NCBI RefSeq assembly: GCF_003697815.1
Contig: NZ_RDQG01000037.1
Location: forward strand, 1-50,469
Direction of reading: 5' to 3'
DNA: 50,469 nt
Origin: Halalkalicoccus subterraneus
Lineage (GTDB): Archaea > Halobacteriota > Halobacteria > Halobacteriales > Halalkalicoccaceae
The translations under genes and the position numbers were made by a program. Below the pieces are notes generated by a model that ran no database searches, was not told the DNA's origin, and was given only the letters and a program-made list of their open reading frames with translations. Positions 7,252-15,853 of the stretch are shown here, in pieces. Each line of letters starts with the position of its first letter. Position 1 is the first letter of the stretch.

Positions 7252-8238
7252 TCAGTTTGATCCAGCTGCATCTTCGATCAACTGTCTTGTTCGCTCTTCG
7301 TTTCCGAGTGGATTGACCGTCGTGCCATCGATGAGGAGCGTCGGTGTGGCGTCGACACCGGAATCGTTCGCAGCCCTGTCGGTCGCCCGAAGCGCGTCGT
7401 CGTACTGGTTTTCTTGGATCGCCGTGCGGATCGACGCTGTCTCGGAGACGCCTGCTGCCTGAGCAAACTCGACCAGCCTCTCGGCGGTCGCCCACTGGTT
7501 GCTCTCGGGTGGTTGATTCCGGAACACGTATTCGTGAAAAGACCAGTACGAGGCTGGATCAGTGTTCCAGACGGCTAATCCAGCCTGACCGGCTGCCGGT
7601 GCATCGGGGCCCAAAAATGGGTCGCCATCGATATATGCGAGAGTGCGGAACTCGAGCGCGATTGTTCCTGGTTCCACGTAGTCCGTTACGAGCTGTGAGA
7701 GCATCTCCGTACTGAACTGGGCACAGTACAGACACTTCCAGCTCCCGAAGTACGTGACCGTGATATCGGCATCGGCGGAGCCCATCGTTGCATACCGGAA
7801 GTCACTAGGCGAGTCGGGAATCGAGGCAGTGGCGACGGCACCCGCATCATCTCCAGCATTCGCGCCGACATCCGGTTCAGTACCCGTATTGTCGGACAGG
7901 GCGGTGGCGCCGATTACGAGACCGGCAGTAGTGGCACCACCGCCGGCGAGGAGGAGTTGTCGGCGGGTCAGTCCTCCGATAGCAGCTCCGACACCTCCCT
8001 CGGAGAACCGCTCTGAGAACGTGAGTGAATCGACGGCTACGTCCGCCCGTTTGTAGTCCACACGTGAGAGGTCGTCGGGATGCGCGGCGAGCCAGTGTTT
8101 GTACAGTTGCTCGTCGGTTTCGCCATCAAGCTGGTCACCACAATAATGGCAGGCGCTGTGAGCGTTCCATGTGTGGTCACGCGCTGCTCCAGCTGTTTCG
8201 AAGTGATCTGTACAGATCGGGCAGGTATGGGCAGTCAT
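7252..8238 (-). CDS. DsbA-like thioredoxin with N-terminal zinc fingers and a membrane anchor
   Basis: The 328-residue protein begins with two C2H2-type fingers (C6, C9, H22, H27; C30, C33, H48, H53). A hydrophobic anchor introduced by TRRQLLLAGGG follows (about 88-112), and then a DsbA/thioredoxin-fold domain. The active-site CxxC is CLYC (SWKCLYCAQF, near residue 165) and the cis-Pro loop is VDATPTLLID. The redox domain should face outside and the zinc fingers inside. It would oxidise or isomerise cysteines of exported proteins, possibly the copper proteins nearby. Its stop is 8 bp before the dsbB remnant. The zinc-finger fusion is unusual for a thiol oxidoreductase. Confidence 0.8.
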   Translation of the reverse strand: MTAHTCPICTDHFETAGAARDHTWNAHSACHYCGDQLDGETDEQLYKHWLAAHPDDLSRVDYKRADVAVDSLTFSERFSEGGVGAAIGGLTRRQLLLAGGGATTAGLVIGATALSDNTGTEPDVGANAGDDAGAVATASIPDSPSDFRYATMGSADADITVTYFGSWKCLYCAQFSTEMLSQLVTDYVEPGTIALEFRTLAYIDGDPFLGPDAPAAGQAGLAVWNTDPASYWSFHEYVFRNQPPESNQWATAERLVEFAQAAGVSETASIRTAIQENQYDDALRATDRAANDSGVDATPTLLIDGTTVNPLGNEERTRQLIEDAAGSN

Positions 8239-8343
8239 TCGTAATCACTACTCCAGGTGGCAAATTTCATAGGCTCCGTGTTCTGCTCTCGTAGTGAGCT
8301 GAATCGTCGGTATCTGTGGCATTGTTTTATACGCAAGGTGTCA

Positions 8344-8859
8344 TCAGCGGAGGAGATATGCGACAAGGCAGGTCGTCAGGAGACAGAGTAGAATGAGAAT
8401 TGCCACGCCGAGATGGGTCGTCACGATGATCGGTTGGAGATCTTCCGTGACGGTCAGTCCTCCGAGGATAACCTGTAACGGAAGGAAGACGAGAGCGGCC
8501 GTGGCTGACCATTTGACAACCGGGGTATTACGGTGTGTTACCCACGCTCCGAGGGTCGTGCCGGCGATCAGAATCCCGGCCGTCATCGCCAGTCCGCGAT
8601 GAGCCCACTCTGCGAAAATTTGGAGTGCAGAGTATGGCGAGTTAGCAATGATATCGGGCTGGAGGAACGGAACCCACGTCCCGTAGCAGGTCGGCCAATC
8701 CGGACAGGAAAGTCCAGCACCGATCGCACTGGTATAGGCTCCGAGAAGCATCACAATGTACGTCAGAAGTACCGTGAAACCGGCGATATGCCTATACCTG
8801 ACCGGAGGCTTTGAAATCGTGGCTCGCAAGTCGTGCCAGCGGAGTCGGGCTTGAGACAT
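8344..8859 (-). CDS. half-size CtaA/COX15-like haem A synthase
   Basis: The 171-residue protein has four predicted transmembrane helices and CtaA-type features: the Cys pair in SCPDWPTCYGTW, an EWAHRG segment with a haem-ligand-type His, and TTHLGVAI near the end. Haem A synthase converts haem O to haem A for terminal oxidases. Bacterial CtaA has eight helices as two similar halves; half-size four-helix forms are known in archaea. Here only one half is present, with a clean start and stop, so it may be a natural short form rather than a truncation. Its promoter region shares an element with halocyanin 2. Confidence 0.75.
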   Translation of the reverse strand: MSQARLRWHDLRATISKPPVRYRHIAGFTVLLTYIVMLLGAYTSAIGAGLSCPDWPTCYGTWVPFLQPDIIANSPYSALQIFAEWAHRGLAMTAGILIAGTTLGAWVTHRNTPVVKWSATAALVFLPLQVILGGLTVTEDLQPIIVTTHLGVAILILLCLLTTCLVAYLLR

Positions 8860-8924
8860 AATATTGGGTAGGGCCTCTGACTTGCGGTGTGACGAGTTGA
8901 TGTCTTGGAGACAAAGTGTTAGGC

Positions 8925-8949
8925 CGGATTCCCATTAAGTGGGACACCG
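8925..8949 (-). promoter_or_regulatory. upstream element shared with halocyanin 2
   Basis: The core here is CCCATTAAGTGGG, a near-perfect palindrome. It lies 66 bp before ctaA and 83 bp before tfb on the other strand. It matches the element at 5258-5282 and the core of a palindrome at 31855-31869. Probably a protein-binding site; function inferred. Confidence 0.4.
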
Positions 8950-9031
8950 CCAGCTATTCATTGAGGAGCCGTCCCATACCATTGTTAAGAAGACCCACGG
9001 CTTGTAGGGAAAACCCCTATACGCCGATAGT

Positions 9032-9994
9032 ATGATGTTTCAAGAACATACCCAGGAACGGTCGATAGATGAAAGAGATCGTGAAGAGAAGTTTACCAAC
9101 GACAACACCTGTCCCGAGTGTCAGGGTCATATTACCCGGAACAGCGACAGCGGTGAGGCGACCTGCGAAAGCTGTGGGTTGGTTTTTGAAAACGACCCAA
9201 TCGACCACGGCCCGGAGTGGCGTGCATTCACGTCGGACGAACGCGATAAAAAGAGTCGGGTCGGTGCTCCGACGACGCAGCTGATGCACGATAAGGGCCT
9301 GAGTACGACTATCGGCTGGCAGGATAAGGATGCCTACGGACAGGCTATCTCCGGTCGCAAACGCGCTCAATTACAGCGTCTCCGGACGTGGGACGAGCGG
9401 CTCCGGACGAAGGATGCCCACGAGCGGAATCTCAAGCAAGCGCTCGGGGAGATCAGCCGCATGGCTTCCGCTCTGGGACTTCCGGAATCGGTTCGAGAAA
9501 CTGCAGGCGTCCTGTACCGGCGTGCTGTAGAGAAGAATCTCCTCCCCGGTCGCTCAATCGAGGGTATGTCGACGGCGTCGTTGTACGCGGCTGCCCGACA
9601 GCACGGAATGCCACGGCCGCTGACTGAGTTCGCCGATGTCAGCCGTGTCGAGAAAATCCGGATCCAGCGAGCGTACCAATATCTGTCCCGAGAACTTGGG
9701 CTGGAGATCAAGCCGGAGGATCCCCGGCAATATCTCCCACAATTCGCGTCATCGCTTGATGTGAGCGACGAAGCACAACGGCGCTCTCGAGAACTGCTTG
9801 AGGTAGCTACAGATAATGCCGTCCACAGTGGGAAGAGTCCAGCCGGGTTAGCGGCCGCCGCTCTGTATGCTGCGACCCACCTCACGAATGAGCAGCTCAC
9901 ACAGGAGACAGTGAGTGAGGTCGCCCACGTCAGTCGAATCACGATCCGAAATCGATACCAAGAGCTTCTCGAGGTGTACGCGCAGCATGACTGA
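9032..9994 (+). CDS. tfb: transcription initiation factor TFB (TFIIB homologue), copy 1
   Basis: The 320-residue protein has the N-terminal zinc ribbon (C27, C30, C45, C48) and the B-reader/linker region (GPEWRAF, GAPTTQLMHDKGL). Two cyclin repeats (about 120-210 and 215-310) bind TATA-bound TBP and the BRE. TFB recruits archaeal RNA polymerase to promoters. Haloarchaea often carry several TFBs with different promoter preferences, and extra copies sit on plasmids. This copy is divergent from ctaA and adjacent to small regulators. It resembles the second copy at 33810 over its full length but differs in many positions. Confidence 0.95.
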   Translation: MMFQEHTQERSIDERDREEKFTNDNTCPECQGHITRNSDSGEATCESCGLVFENDPIDHGPEWRAFTSDERDKKSRVGAPTTQLMHDKGLSTTIGWQDKDAYGQAISGRKRAQLQRLRTWDERLRTKDAHERNLKQALGEISRMASALGLPESVRETAGVLYRRAVEKNLLPGRSIEGMSTASLYAAARQHGMPRPLTEFADVSRVEKIRIQRAYQYLSRELGLEIKPEDPRQYLPQFASSLDVSDEAQRRSRELLEVATDNAVHSGKSPAGLAAAALYAATHLTNEQLTQETVSEVAHVSRITIRNRYQELLEVYAQHD

Positions 9995-10054
9995 CTGGAT
10001 AGCCCCTGCCGGGCGAAATACAGCTACAGATGTACCAATGACACGTTATCTACT

Positions 10055-10282
10055 ATGAGCGAGTTCTCAATACAGACCGAGATCGAAGTATTGGAGGTGC
10101 TCGTTGACGAGTCACCTTGCCATGTGATAGAGATCACTAACGCCGTCGATGGACACCCGATCACCATTGACCAAACGTGTTCTCACCTCCATAGTGAGGG
10201 CTGTATTGTTCCAGTGGGTAGAGGTCTCTACGAGATCACAGACGCAGGCGAACAACGACTCGAAATTCAGCACGATTCATAA
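10055..10282 (+). CDS. small winged-helix protein
   Basis: The 75-residue protein is built like a haloarchaeal mini wHTH: helices around ILEVLVDE-type sequence, a recognition segment (ITIDQTCSHLHSEGCIV), and a terminal wing GLYEITDAGEQRL typical of transcription regulators. It lies 60 bp after tfb on the same strand. No sensor domain is present. Function is unknown beyond probable DNA binding. Confidence 0.6.
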   Translation: MSEFSIQTEIEVLEVLVDESPCHVIEITNAVDGHPITIDQTCSHLHSEGCIVPVGRGLYEITDAGEQRLEIQHDS

Positions 10283-10433
10283 CTGCTTCACAACTGTGTC
10301 ACCATGTCTCCCCTCTTTCGATGGATCGGCCGTCATGACTCTGGAACCACGATCCCGGCTGAATTCGTGGGACCGATGGGATGCCTCTCCAACAATCGGA
10401 CGCCATATCCCGAGAACCACGTATTATCGAATA

Positions 10434-10811
10434 ATGGGAGATAATTCAGTGTCGTCCGAGGACACTTTGGAGGTACAGGATGTCCTTGATGCGCTGGATG
10501 ATCCCGCGTGTCGGGCTATTCTCCGAGAAACTATCGAACCAATGACTGCGAACGAACTCCTCGACGCATGTGACATCCCCAAGTCGACGCTGTATCGAAA
10601 ATTAGAACTCCTCAGTTCCGCTACCCTCGTTCGAGAACAGGAGACGATCAACCCCGGAGGTGGACGGGTTACCTACTACGAGCGATCGTTCGAGGACGTC
10701 ACAATCTCTATGGACGACACAGGTACGTTTTCGGTGAGTGTTGATCGGCCGCCGCAATCGACCGATGAACGGCTTGCCGATATCTGGTCGATGATGGGGG
10801 ATGAAGTATGA
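10434..10811 (+). CDS. winged-helix transcriptional regulator
   Basis: The frame is open further upstream, but the ATG at 10434 begins a typical haloarchaeal N-terminus, MGDNSVSSEDTLEVQ, giving 125 residues. A wHTH follows (MTANELLDACDIPKSTLYRKL, split over about residues 40-60) with a wing containing GGGRVTYYERS. It overlaps the next gene by 4 bp (ATGA), so the two are translationally coupled. wHTH genes paired with a three-helix membrane protein of this kind recur in haloarchaea. The membrane protein may sense or sequester a signal; this is inference. Confidence 0.72.
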   Translation: MGDNSVSSEDTLEVQDVLDALDDPACRAILRETIEPMTANELLDACDIPKSTLYRKLELLSSATLVREQETINPGGGRVTYYERSFEDVTISMDDTGTFSVSVDRPPQSTDERLADIWSMMGDEV

Positions 10812-11086
10812 ACGGCGTCATCACGGCGATTGCAGTCGTCAAGTTTGTAATCCTGCTTCTCGGTGGCGGGATTACCCATATTGCATTTAAAGCCTATCGA
10901 CGTACGGGTGAGGACTCGCTACACGTCCTTGGTGTCGGGTTCGGTATCATCACACTCGGAGCAATTCTGACTGGCGTGGCCAATCAGTTCTTTTCTGTCG
11001 GATTGGCACTTGGCGTGCTCATCAACAGTCTATTCGTCGCCCTTGGCCTCGCGGTCATCATGTACTCGCTGTATATCCAGAAATGA
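10808..11086 (+). CDS. three-helix membrane protein coupled to the wHTH regulator (DUF7521-like)
   Basis: The 92-residue protein has three hydrophobic helices (about 5-27, 40-62, 66-88) joined by short charged loops (FKAYRRTGEDSL). It matches my recollection of a haloarchaeal family annotated DUF7521. Its ATG overlaps the wHTH stop. Likely role: membrane partner of the regulator in a small sensory unit, not demonstrated. Confidence 0.6.
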   Translation: MNGVITAIAVVKFVILLLGGGITHIAFKAYRRTGEDSLHVLGVGFGIITLGAILTGVANQFFSVGLALGVLINSLFVALGLAVIMYSLYIQK

Positions 11087-11187
11087 ACTGTTCCGACTGT
11101 TGCTGTTCCTGATCTCAGTCGAGGTAGCTATCTCCTTTCTACGTAGGTCAGAACGAAATTACGTCAAGGACGCCGACGGCCACGACA

Positions 11188-11487
11188 CTAATGTAAACGA
11201 GGTAGAGTAATTTCGGCTTGTGTCGTCAGATTGTCTTCGTATGAGACGGTTAGCACTCCAGAAGTCACCTGTGGCTCGACGTCATTGATACCGTCGAGCT
11301 TCTGGACACTGTTCTTGACTTTGCCGGCACAGGACGGACAGTCCATTTCGGAGACGGTAAACCGGGCAACGTTGCCTTGATCTAGTGATATGCTACTAGA
11401 TCCTTCATTCTGATGCTCGTCGTGGTGGTGATCGTATGAGCGGGAGTCCTGACCAGAGGTGTCTGGATCCCGCTGAGACGAAGTCAT
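11188..11487 (-). pseudogene. truncated N-terminal HMA domain of a metal P-type ATPase
   Basis: The 99-residue ORF has a His-rich leader (YDHHHDEHQ, about 18-26). A heavy-metal-associated domain follows with the metal motif MDCPSCAGKV (about residue 48), and it stops abruptly after the third strand (NLTTQAEI) in an unrelated TLPRLH tail. In intact Zn/Cd/Cu ATPases such a His-rich HMA domain is followed by the membrane domain. The ATPase 1.5 kb away has no HMA domain and reads on the opposite strand, so this fragment probably comes from another ATPase. A short stand-alone metallochaperone is possible but the fold looks incomplete. Confidence 0.6.
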
Positions 11488-11844
11488 TACCGAGAGCTAG
11501 ATCCTGCTATTTTATTAAACCAGCTGCCACAATCGCCCAGTTAGTACATCATATTTAGTAATTTATCCGCGATAAGTCATTAACTCGTTCGTTGCTGTAT
11601 GGATTCGCTGGTTAAGGAATAGTCTCGAGCATAGGAGGCTACAAGCAGCTGTCGACCGTTTGTTGACTCAATCCGAACGATAGCAGGGAGGATAGGGTAT
11701 TGGGCAAAGGTTGCGGCGCAGGTTCGTTATCAATATCATGAAATAGCGTGCGGTCGGCGATGGCTTGCTCTGTCTCTCAATTCCAAGTTGGAATAAAACA
11801 ACTGAAGCTCTATCACATTGTCTTGTTAAAAACAGCAATGAGAT
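11488..11844. other. intergenic, no supported gene
   Basis: About 360 bp with scattered short frames only. A minus-strand open frame near 11640-11800 lacks a start and any recognisable motif. Confidence 0.4.
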
Positions 11845-12120
11845 ATGGAAGACGAAAAAGAACGTGTCTGGTTAGTTGAACGGACGTATTCTGACGATGA
11901 GCAGAATCTGATCATTCTCATCTACGCGACTCCCGATGGAGAGCGCTACTTCAGAAAAGAACGCGCTCTTCCGAGCTTTACTGATATGCGTGATACGACA
12001 GCTGCAGTGGACGTTGATCCTGACAATTTAGGTACTGTTGGTGATGAGAACGAGCGAGAACAGTATGCTGCTGAAGCCAGCCGAGTAGCTGAAAACCACG
12101 ATCCTGACGATCCGATCTAA
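11845..12120 (+). CDS. hypothetical acidic protein
   Basis: This 91-residue protein is highly acidic, as expected for haloarchaea. It starts MEDEKERVWLVERTYSDDEQNLIILIYATPDGER as a probable β-rich fold, with a helical acidic tail ending in NHDPDDPI. Codon use and acidity resemble real haloarchaeal genes. No known domain is recognised. It precedes the HTH_10 regulator by about 100 bp. Confidence 0.6.
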   Translation: MEDEKERVWLVERTYSDDEQNLIILIYATPDGERYFRKERALPSFTDMRDTTAAVDVDPDNLGTVGDENEREQYAAEASRVAENHDPDDPI

Positions 12121-12217
12121 TGTCCTCCTTGTCTCTAATCCGTATTTAGAGGAGTGATAAAGGCCAAACGGAGTAGGATTCCATTGTATTTTATTGCTGG
12201 TTATCCTACCGCGGAGT

Positions 12218-12967
12218 ATGAGAGAACTCGTTTTCGCCCTCGAGTACGACGCTGAGAGAAACACGCTTGCGGATACGCTTGTCGACTTCCCTGACGCTTT
12301 GGTGAGGTCGTTATCGCTTCATGCGACAGCGGATAGCCTCTGGCGTGTTGATCACGCAACTGGCTCACCGACGGCTCTCTCTGCAATCGAAGATGCATTT
12401 CTTGCGTCCGACTATTATGCAGACTGTCTCGCCACAGAACCATGTGGTGCAGATTCCGAAACGCAAATCCTTGATCGAACAGATGATACAGTAGTCCTCT
12501 ATACGTGCTGGCAACGCACGTCAATCTGCACGTCCATCCCTCATCTCGCACTTGAGTATCTCGGTGACGGATTATTATTCGAAACGCGGCACAAACAGCG
12601 CCGTCACACATGGCGAATCATCCATTCGGAAGACGCTGACATTCACGGCTTCTTCGATGCATTACGTGGAGAACTCGCTCCAGATATCGACATGGATATC
12701 GTTCGACTCACGGGCCTTTCCTCATCACCGGCGAGTAACTCCACCACTGACGAAGGGATTTTGTCCCGTGAGCAGCATGAGGCACTGACCGCTGCTGTCG
12801 AACACGGGTATTACGAGGCGCCTCGAGAAATCGATCTTGGAGAGCTCGCTGAGAAACTCGATGTGCCCCGTTCAACACTCACGTATCGGGTGCGGCGTGC
12901 TGAGGCACAGATCGCAAAGCAGTTTCTCGAAAACGGATCAGTAGCAGATCCGCTCTCCACTGCGTAA
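12218..12967 (+). CDS. bat-type HTH_10 transcriptional regulator
   Basis: The ATG at 12218 (MRELVFALEYD) gives a 249-residue protein, preferred over an upstream in-frame ATG. The first 170 residues form the variable sensor region seen in haloarchaeal HTH_10 proteins. The last 60 contain the HTH_10 domain: LSREQHEALTAAVEHGYYE, then IDLGELAEKLDVPRSTLTYR with the helix-turn-helix. Cysteines at 74, 82 and 103 (DCLATEPC; TCW) could sense metal or redox state. It immediately precedes the P1B ATPase on the same strand, so it probably controls metal export. Confidence 0.82.
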   Translation: MRELVFALEYDAERNTLADTLVDFPDALVRSLSLHATADSLWRVDHATGSPTALSAIEDAFLASDYYADCLATEPCGADSETQILDRTDDTVVLYTCWQRTSICTSIPHLALEYLGDGLLFETRHKQRRHTWRIIHSEDADIHGFFDALRGELAPDIDMDIVRLTGLSSSPASNSTTDEGILSREQHEALTAAVEHGYYEAPREIDLGELAEKLDVPRSTLTYRVRRAEAQIAKQFLENGSVADPLSTA

Positions 12968-12977
12968 TTGGCATACT

Positions 12978-12993
12978 CTAACTTTTGTTAGAA
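12978..12993 (+). promoter_or_regulatory. palindrome before the P1B ATPase
   Basis: TCTAAC TTTT GTTAGA is a perfect 6-bp inverted repeat beginning 11 bp after the regulator stop and ending 45 bp before the ATPase start. It could be an operator for the ATPase or the 3' hairpin of the regulator transcript. TCTAAC half-sites resemble the TTAG-type metal operators elsewhere in this window. Confidence 0.35.
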
Positions 12994-13038
12994 TATTCCA
13001 AATCAAGTCTTATTCTGGCGGTTACCCTTTATACTACT

Positions 13039-14943
13039 ATGAGCAATTCAGATGACGAGGAAGGTAGCCATGCGCAGTGGAGTGGGCCGTGGTATCTCTT
13101 TCCTCCAATTCGGAATGCACTTATCGCAGCTGTTATAGCAATCCTCACATTCGGTCTCAGTCTCTTCGATTTCCTTCCGCTGCTGGTTGAGAATAGTCTA
13201 TACGCGGTAGCAATGCTACTCGGGGGATTCCACTGGCTACAAGAAGGATTTGAGGAATTGATTGACGAGTATGAAATCGGTATTGAGATTCTGATGTTAG
13301 CTGCGGCAGGTGGGGCGGTAGCTCTCGGATTGTGGGAGGAAGCCGCGTTCCTTGTCATTCTCTACGGCGCTGCAGAAGGTGTTGAGGAATACACGTTCGC
13401 ACGGACCCGTGCCTCGATCCGAAGTCTGCTCGATCTCGCCCCCGAAGAGGCGCGACTCATCACGAACGGGAGCACGCAGATGATCCCAGCACGGGAGCTC
13501 GACATCGGGGATCTGTTTCGTGTCAAACCTGGCGAATCCATCCCGACTGACGGGCAGATCGTCGATGGCCGCTCCACGGTCGATCAGGCGGCGGTCACCG
13601 GCGAATCCGCCGCTGTTGATAAACAAGAGGGGGATCAGGTATTTGCCGGGACGGTTAATCAGGAAGGGGTCCTCGATATTGAAGCGACGACACCCTTCGA
13701 GGATAACACCCTCTCGAAGATGATCCATCTCGTTGAGGAGGCACAGGAAGAAAAAGGGAAATCGCAGTTGTTCATCGAGAAGTTCGGCGGCGTCTACTCA
13801 CCGATTGTACTTCTAGTTGCCCTCGGACTCATGATAGCGCCCTTCGTTGTTGGTCTCCAGTCCGTCTGGGCGAGACGCGCTATCGTTCTGCTCGTCGCAG
13901 CTGCACCCTGTGCCTTGGTTATGTCCACGCCGATTGCGATTGCGTCCGGTATCGGGCGAGCAGGTCGAGAAGGCGTGCTCGTCAAGGGTGGTATCCATCT
14001 CGAAAACCTCGGGAAAATCGAAGCTATTGCCTTCGATAAAACGGGGACTCTCACTCGAGGCGAGCCAGTAGTCACGGATGTCGTTGCGTTTGAGGGAACC
14101 GAAGACGACGTTCTCAGGCAAGCAGCAAGTGTCGAACAATACTCTGAGCATCATCTCGGCGAAGCAATCATGAACGCCGCGGCTGAGCGCGGGCTTGAAC
14201 AGACCGAGGTATCTGAGTTTAGTTCAATCACCGGGTACGGGGCACAAGCCCAGCTCATGGAGGAAACCGTCTACGTTGGAAAGCCAGGGCTGTTCGACCG
14301 GTTCGACCTCGACATAGAGGAGATTCAGGAAGCCGAAAACCTTCAAAGCGAAGGGAAGACTGTCGTCCTTGTTGGAACGCCGAATCGAATTATCGGGGTG
14401 ATTGCGCTCCGGGATGAGCCACGGCCAGAAGCAAAGGACGTCATCGATGACCTTCATGAGATGGATGTTGATGTTCTTATGCTTACTGGCGATAACGAGG
14501 AAACGGCGCAGGCAATCGCAGCAGAACTCGGGATTGACGATGTCCGGGCGGATCTAAAACCGGAAGAGAAGGTCGAAGCTGTCAAAGAACTCACTGCGAA
14601 ATACGAAGCGGTCGCGATGGTCGGCGACGGGATCAACGACGCACCAGCGCTGGCCCAAGCGACCGTTGGGATCGCTATGGGGACCGCAGGAACAGATGCA
14701 GCGATTGAGGCTGCCGACATTGCATTGATGGCTGACGACATCACGAAGGTCACGTACGCACTTCAACTCGGGAAGCGAGCACAGGAGATTAGTCGCGAGA
14801 ACATCGTGTTTTCCTTGCTCGTGTTAGCCGCGCTCATTCCCGCTGCGCTGCTCGGTGTAATCGGGATCGCCATCGCAGTCGTCGCGCACGAGGGCTCTGA
14901 ACTGCTGGCGATTGGGAACGGTCTTCGGGTGAGACGAGGGTGA
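13039..14943 (+). CDS. P1B-type (P1B-4-like) transition-metal efflux ATPase lacking an HMA domain
   Basis: From the ATG at 13039 (MSNSDDEEG) the protein has 634 residues. Visible motifs are the phosphatase TGES, the membrane metal motif APC (AAAPCALVMSTP, where most families have CPC or SPC), the phosphorylation site DKTGTLT, and the hinge GDGINDAPA. The last helix carries HEGSELLAIGNGLR. The HEG[GS] motif with a non-CPC centre is typical of P1B-4 ATPases (Co, Fe, Zn efflux). No HMA domain precedes the first helices, which is normal for P1B-4. It follows the HTH_10 regulator. Confidence 0.85.
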   Translation: MSNSDDEEGSHAQWSGPWYLFPPIRNALIAAVIAILTFGLSLFDFLPLLVENSLYAVAMLLGGFHWLQEGFEELIDEYEIGIEILMLAAAGGAVALGLWEEAAFLVILYGAAEGVEEYTFARTRASIRSLLDLAPEEARLITNGSTQMIPARELDIGDLFRVKPGESIPTDGQIVDGRSTVDQAAVTGESAAVDKQEGDQVFAGTVNQEGVLDIEATTPFEDNTLSKMIHLVEEAQEEKGKSQLFIEKFGGVYSPIVLLVALGLMIAPFVVGLQSVWARRAIVLLVAAAPCALVMSTPIAIASGIGRAGREGVLVKGGIHLENLGKIEAIAFDKTGTLTRGEPVVTDVVAFEGTEDDVLRQAASVEQYSEHHLGEAIMNAAAERGLEQTEVSEFSSITGYGAQAQLMEETVYVGKPGLFDRFDLDIEEIQEAENLQSEGKTVVLVGTPNRIIGVIALRDEPRPEAKDVIDDLHEMDVDVLMLTGDNEETAQAIAAELGIDDVRADLKPEEKVEAVKELTAKYEAVAMVGDGINDAPALAQATVGIAMGTAGTDAAIEAADIALMADDITKVTYALQLGKRAQEISRENIVFSLLVLAALIPAALLGVIGIAIAVVAHEGSELLAIGNGLRVRRG

Positions 14944-14955
14944 TGGAGCAGGAGT

Positions 14956-15687
14956 ATGACTGAGAGCGTCCTCAAATTGCTGTACGACGTGCGCACGGCC
15001 AGAAAACACGCCCCCAGTGCAATTTTAAAGCGGCAATGCGACCGTCTCGCCGAGATGGTGGCGTTCGCGCGAGCTAACTCACCCTACTATCGTGAGCTGT
15101 ATCGGGGCTTTGCCGAATCGGGCGAGTTCTCGATTCGAGAGTACATGCAGGATCCAGACGGCCGCGTGCTCGGTTACCCGACGCGACAGTCGGGGACGAT
15201 CGCGCCCGTGTTCCGCTACCTAATCGACCAAGCGATCATGCACGGGATGGACGACCCCGACCGGTCGGCGTACTACCTCCTCGACGAGATCGAGCACTTG
15301 GACGCGACGATCAAGCGCCTCGGCGAGCTGATCAACGTCGGCCGGGGCAATCAGTGTCAAGCGATTCTCTCGCTCCAGTCCGTGGCACAACTCGAGGATA
15401 CATACGGGAAGGAACGCGCCCACGCGCTGCTGTCGGGCATGGTCACGGTGATCGGGCTTCGAGTGGCCGACGAGGAGAGCGTCGACTTTCTCCGCGAGAC
15501 TGTCGGAACATCCTTCGAACAGTACACCCGGAATTCAGGCGACAGTCGTACGCCCAACGAGAGCGAGGAGAAAGAGGAATATTGCTTCGCGAAGGGCGAC
15601 CTCCGGAACTTCGACCCTGGTGAGGCCGTGATCTGCCGCCAGGGGAAGGGCTGGGTCCACGGTCGGATCAAGATGCTCGAGGAGTAG
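14956..15687 (+). CDS. chimeric ORF: PaaK-like N-terminus joined to a VirD4/TraD-like C-terminus
   Basis: Residues 1-49 (MTESVLKLLYDVRTARKH to FARANSPYYRELYRG) match the start of phenylacetate-CoA-ligase/CapK-type adenylate-forming enzymes. From about residue 51 (FAESGEFSIREYMQDPDG) the protein is the C-terminal half of a conjugative coupling ATPase: Walker B YYLLDEIEHLDATIKRL, then QAILSLQSVAQLEDTYG and GLRVADEESVDFLRET. The Walker A half is absent, so no ATPase activity is expected. The frame is clean across the join. The likely explanation is deletion or recombination between two unrelated genes, leaving a conjugation remnant on this replicon. Confidence 0.65.
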   Translation: MTESVLKLLYDVRTARKHAPSAILKRQCDRLAEMVAFARANSPYYRELYRGFAESGEFSIREYMQDPDGRVLGYPTRQSGTIAPVFRYLIDQAIMHGMDDPDRSAYYLLDEIEHLDATIKRLGELINVGRGNQCQAILSLQSVAQLEDTYGKERAHALLSGMVTVIGLRVADEESVDFLRETVGTSFEQYTRNSGDSRTPNESEEKEEYCFAKGDLRNFDPGEAVICRQGKGWVHGRIKMLEE

Positions 15688-15853
15688 GCCGTTCTCGAAA
15701 GGAGCCCCATGGCAGGGAATTTTCGCGGTGCTGTGCAGGCGCGTGAGGCTAATCCGGGACCAAACCACTCCATGGGATCTATGTCAACAGCGCTGAGTGT
15801 CATCCAAAACGGGCGAAAGATTCAGGTACGTCAACGTACAATGTCAACGCAGG

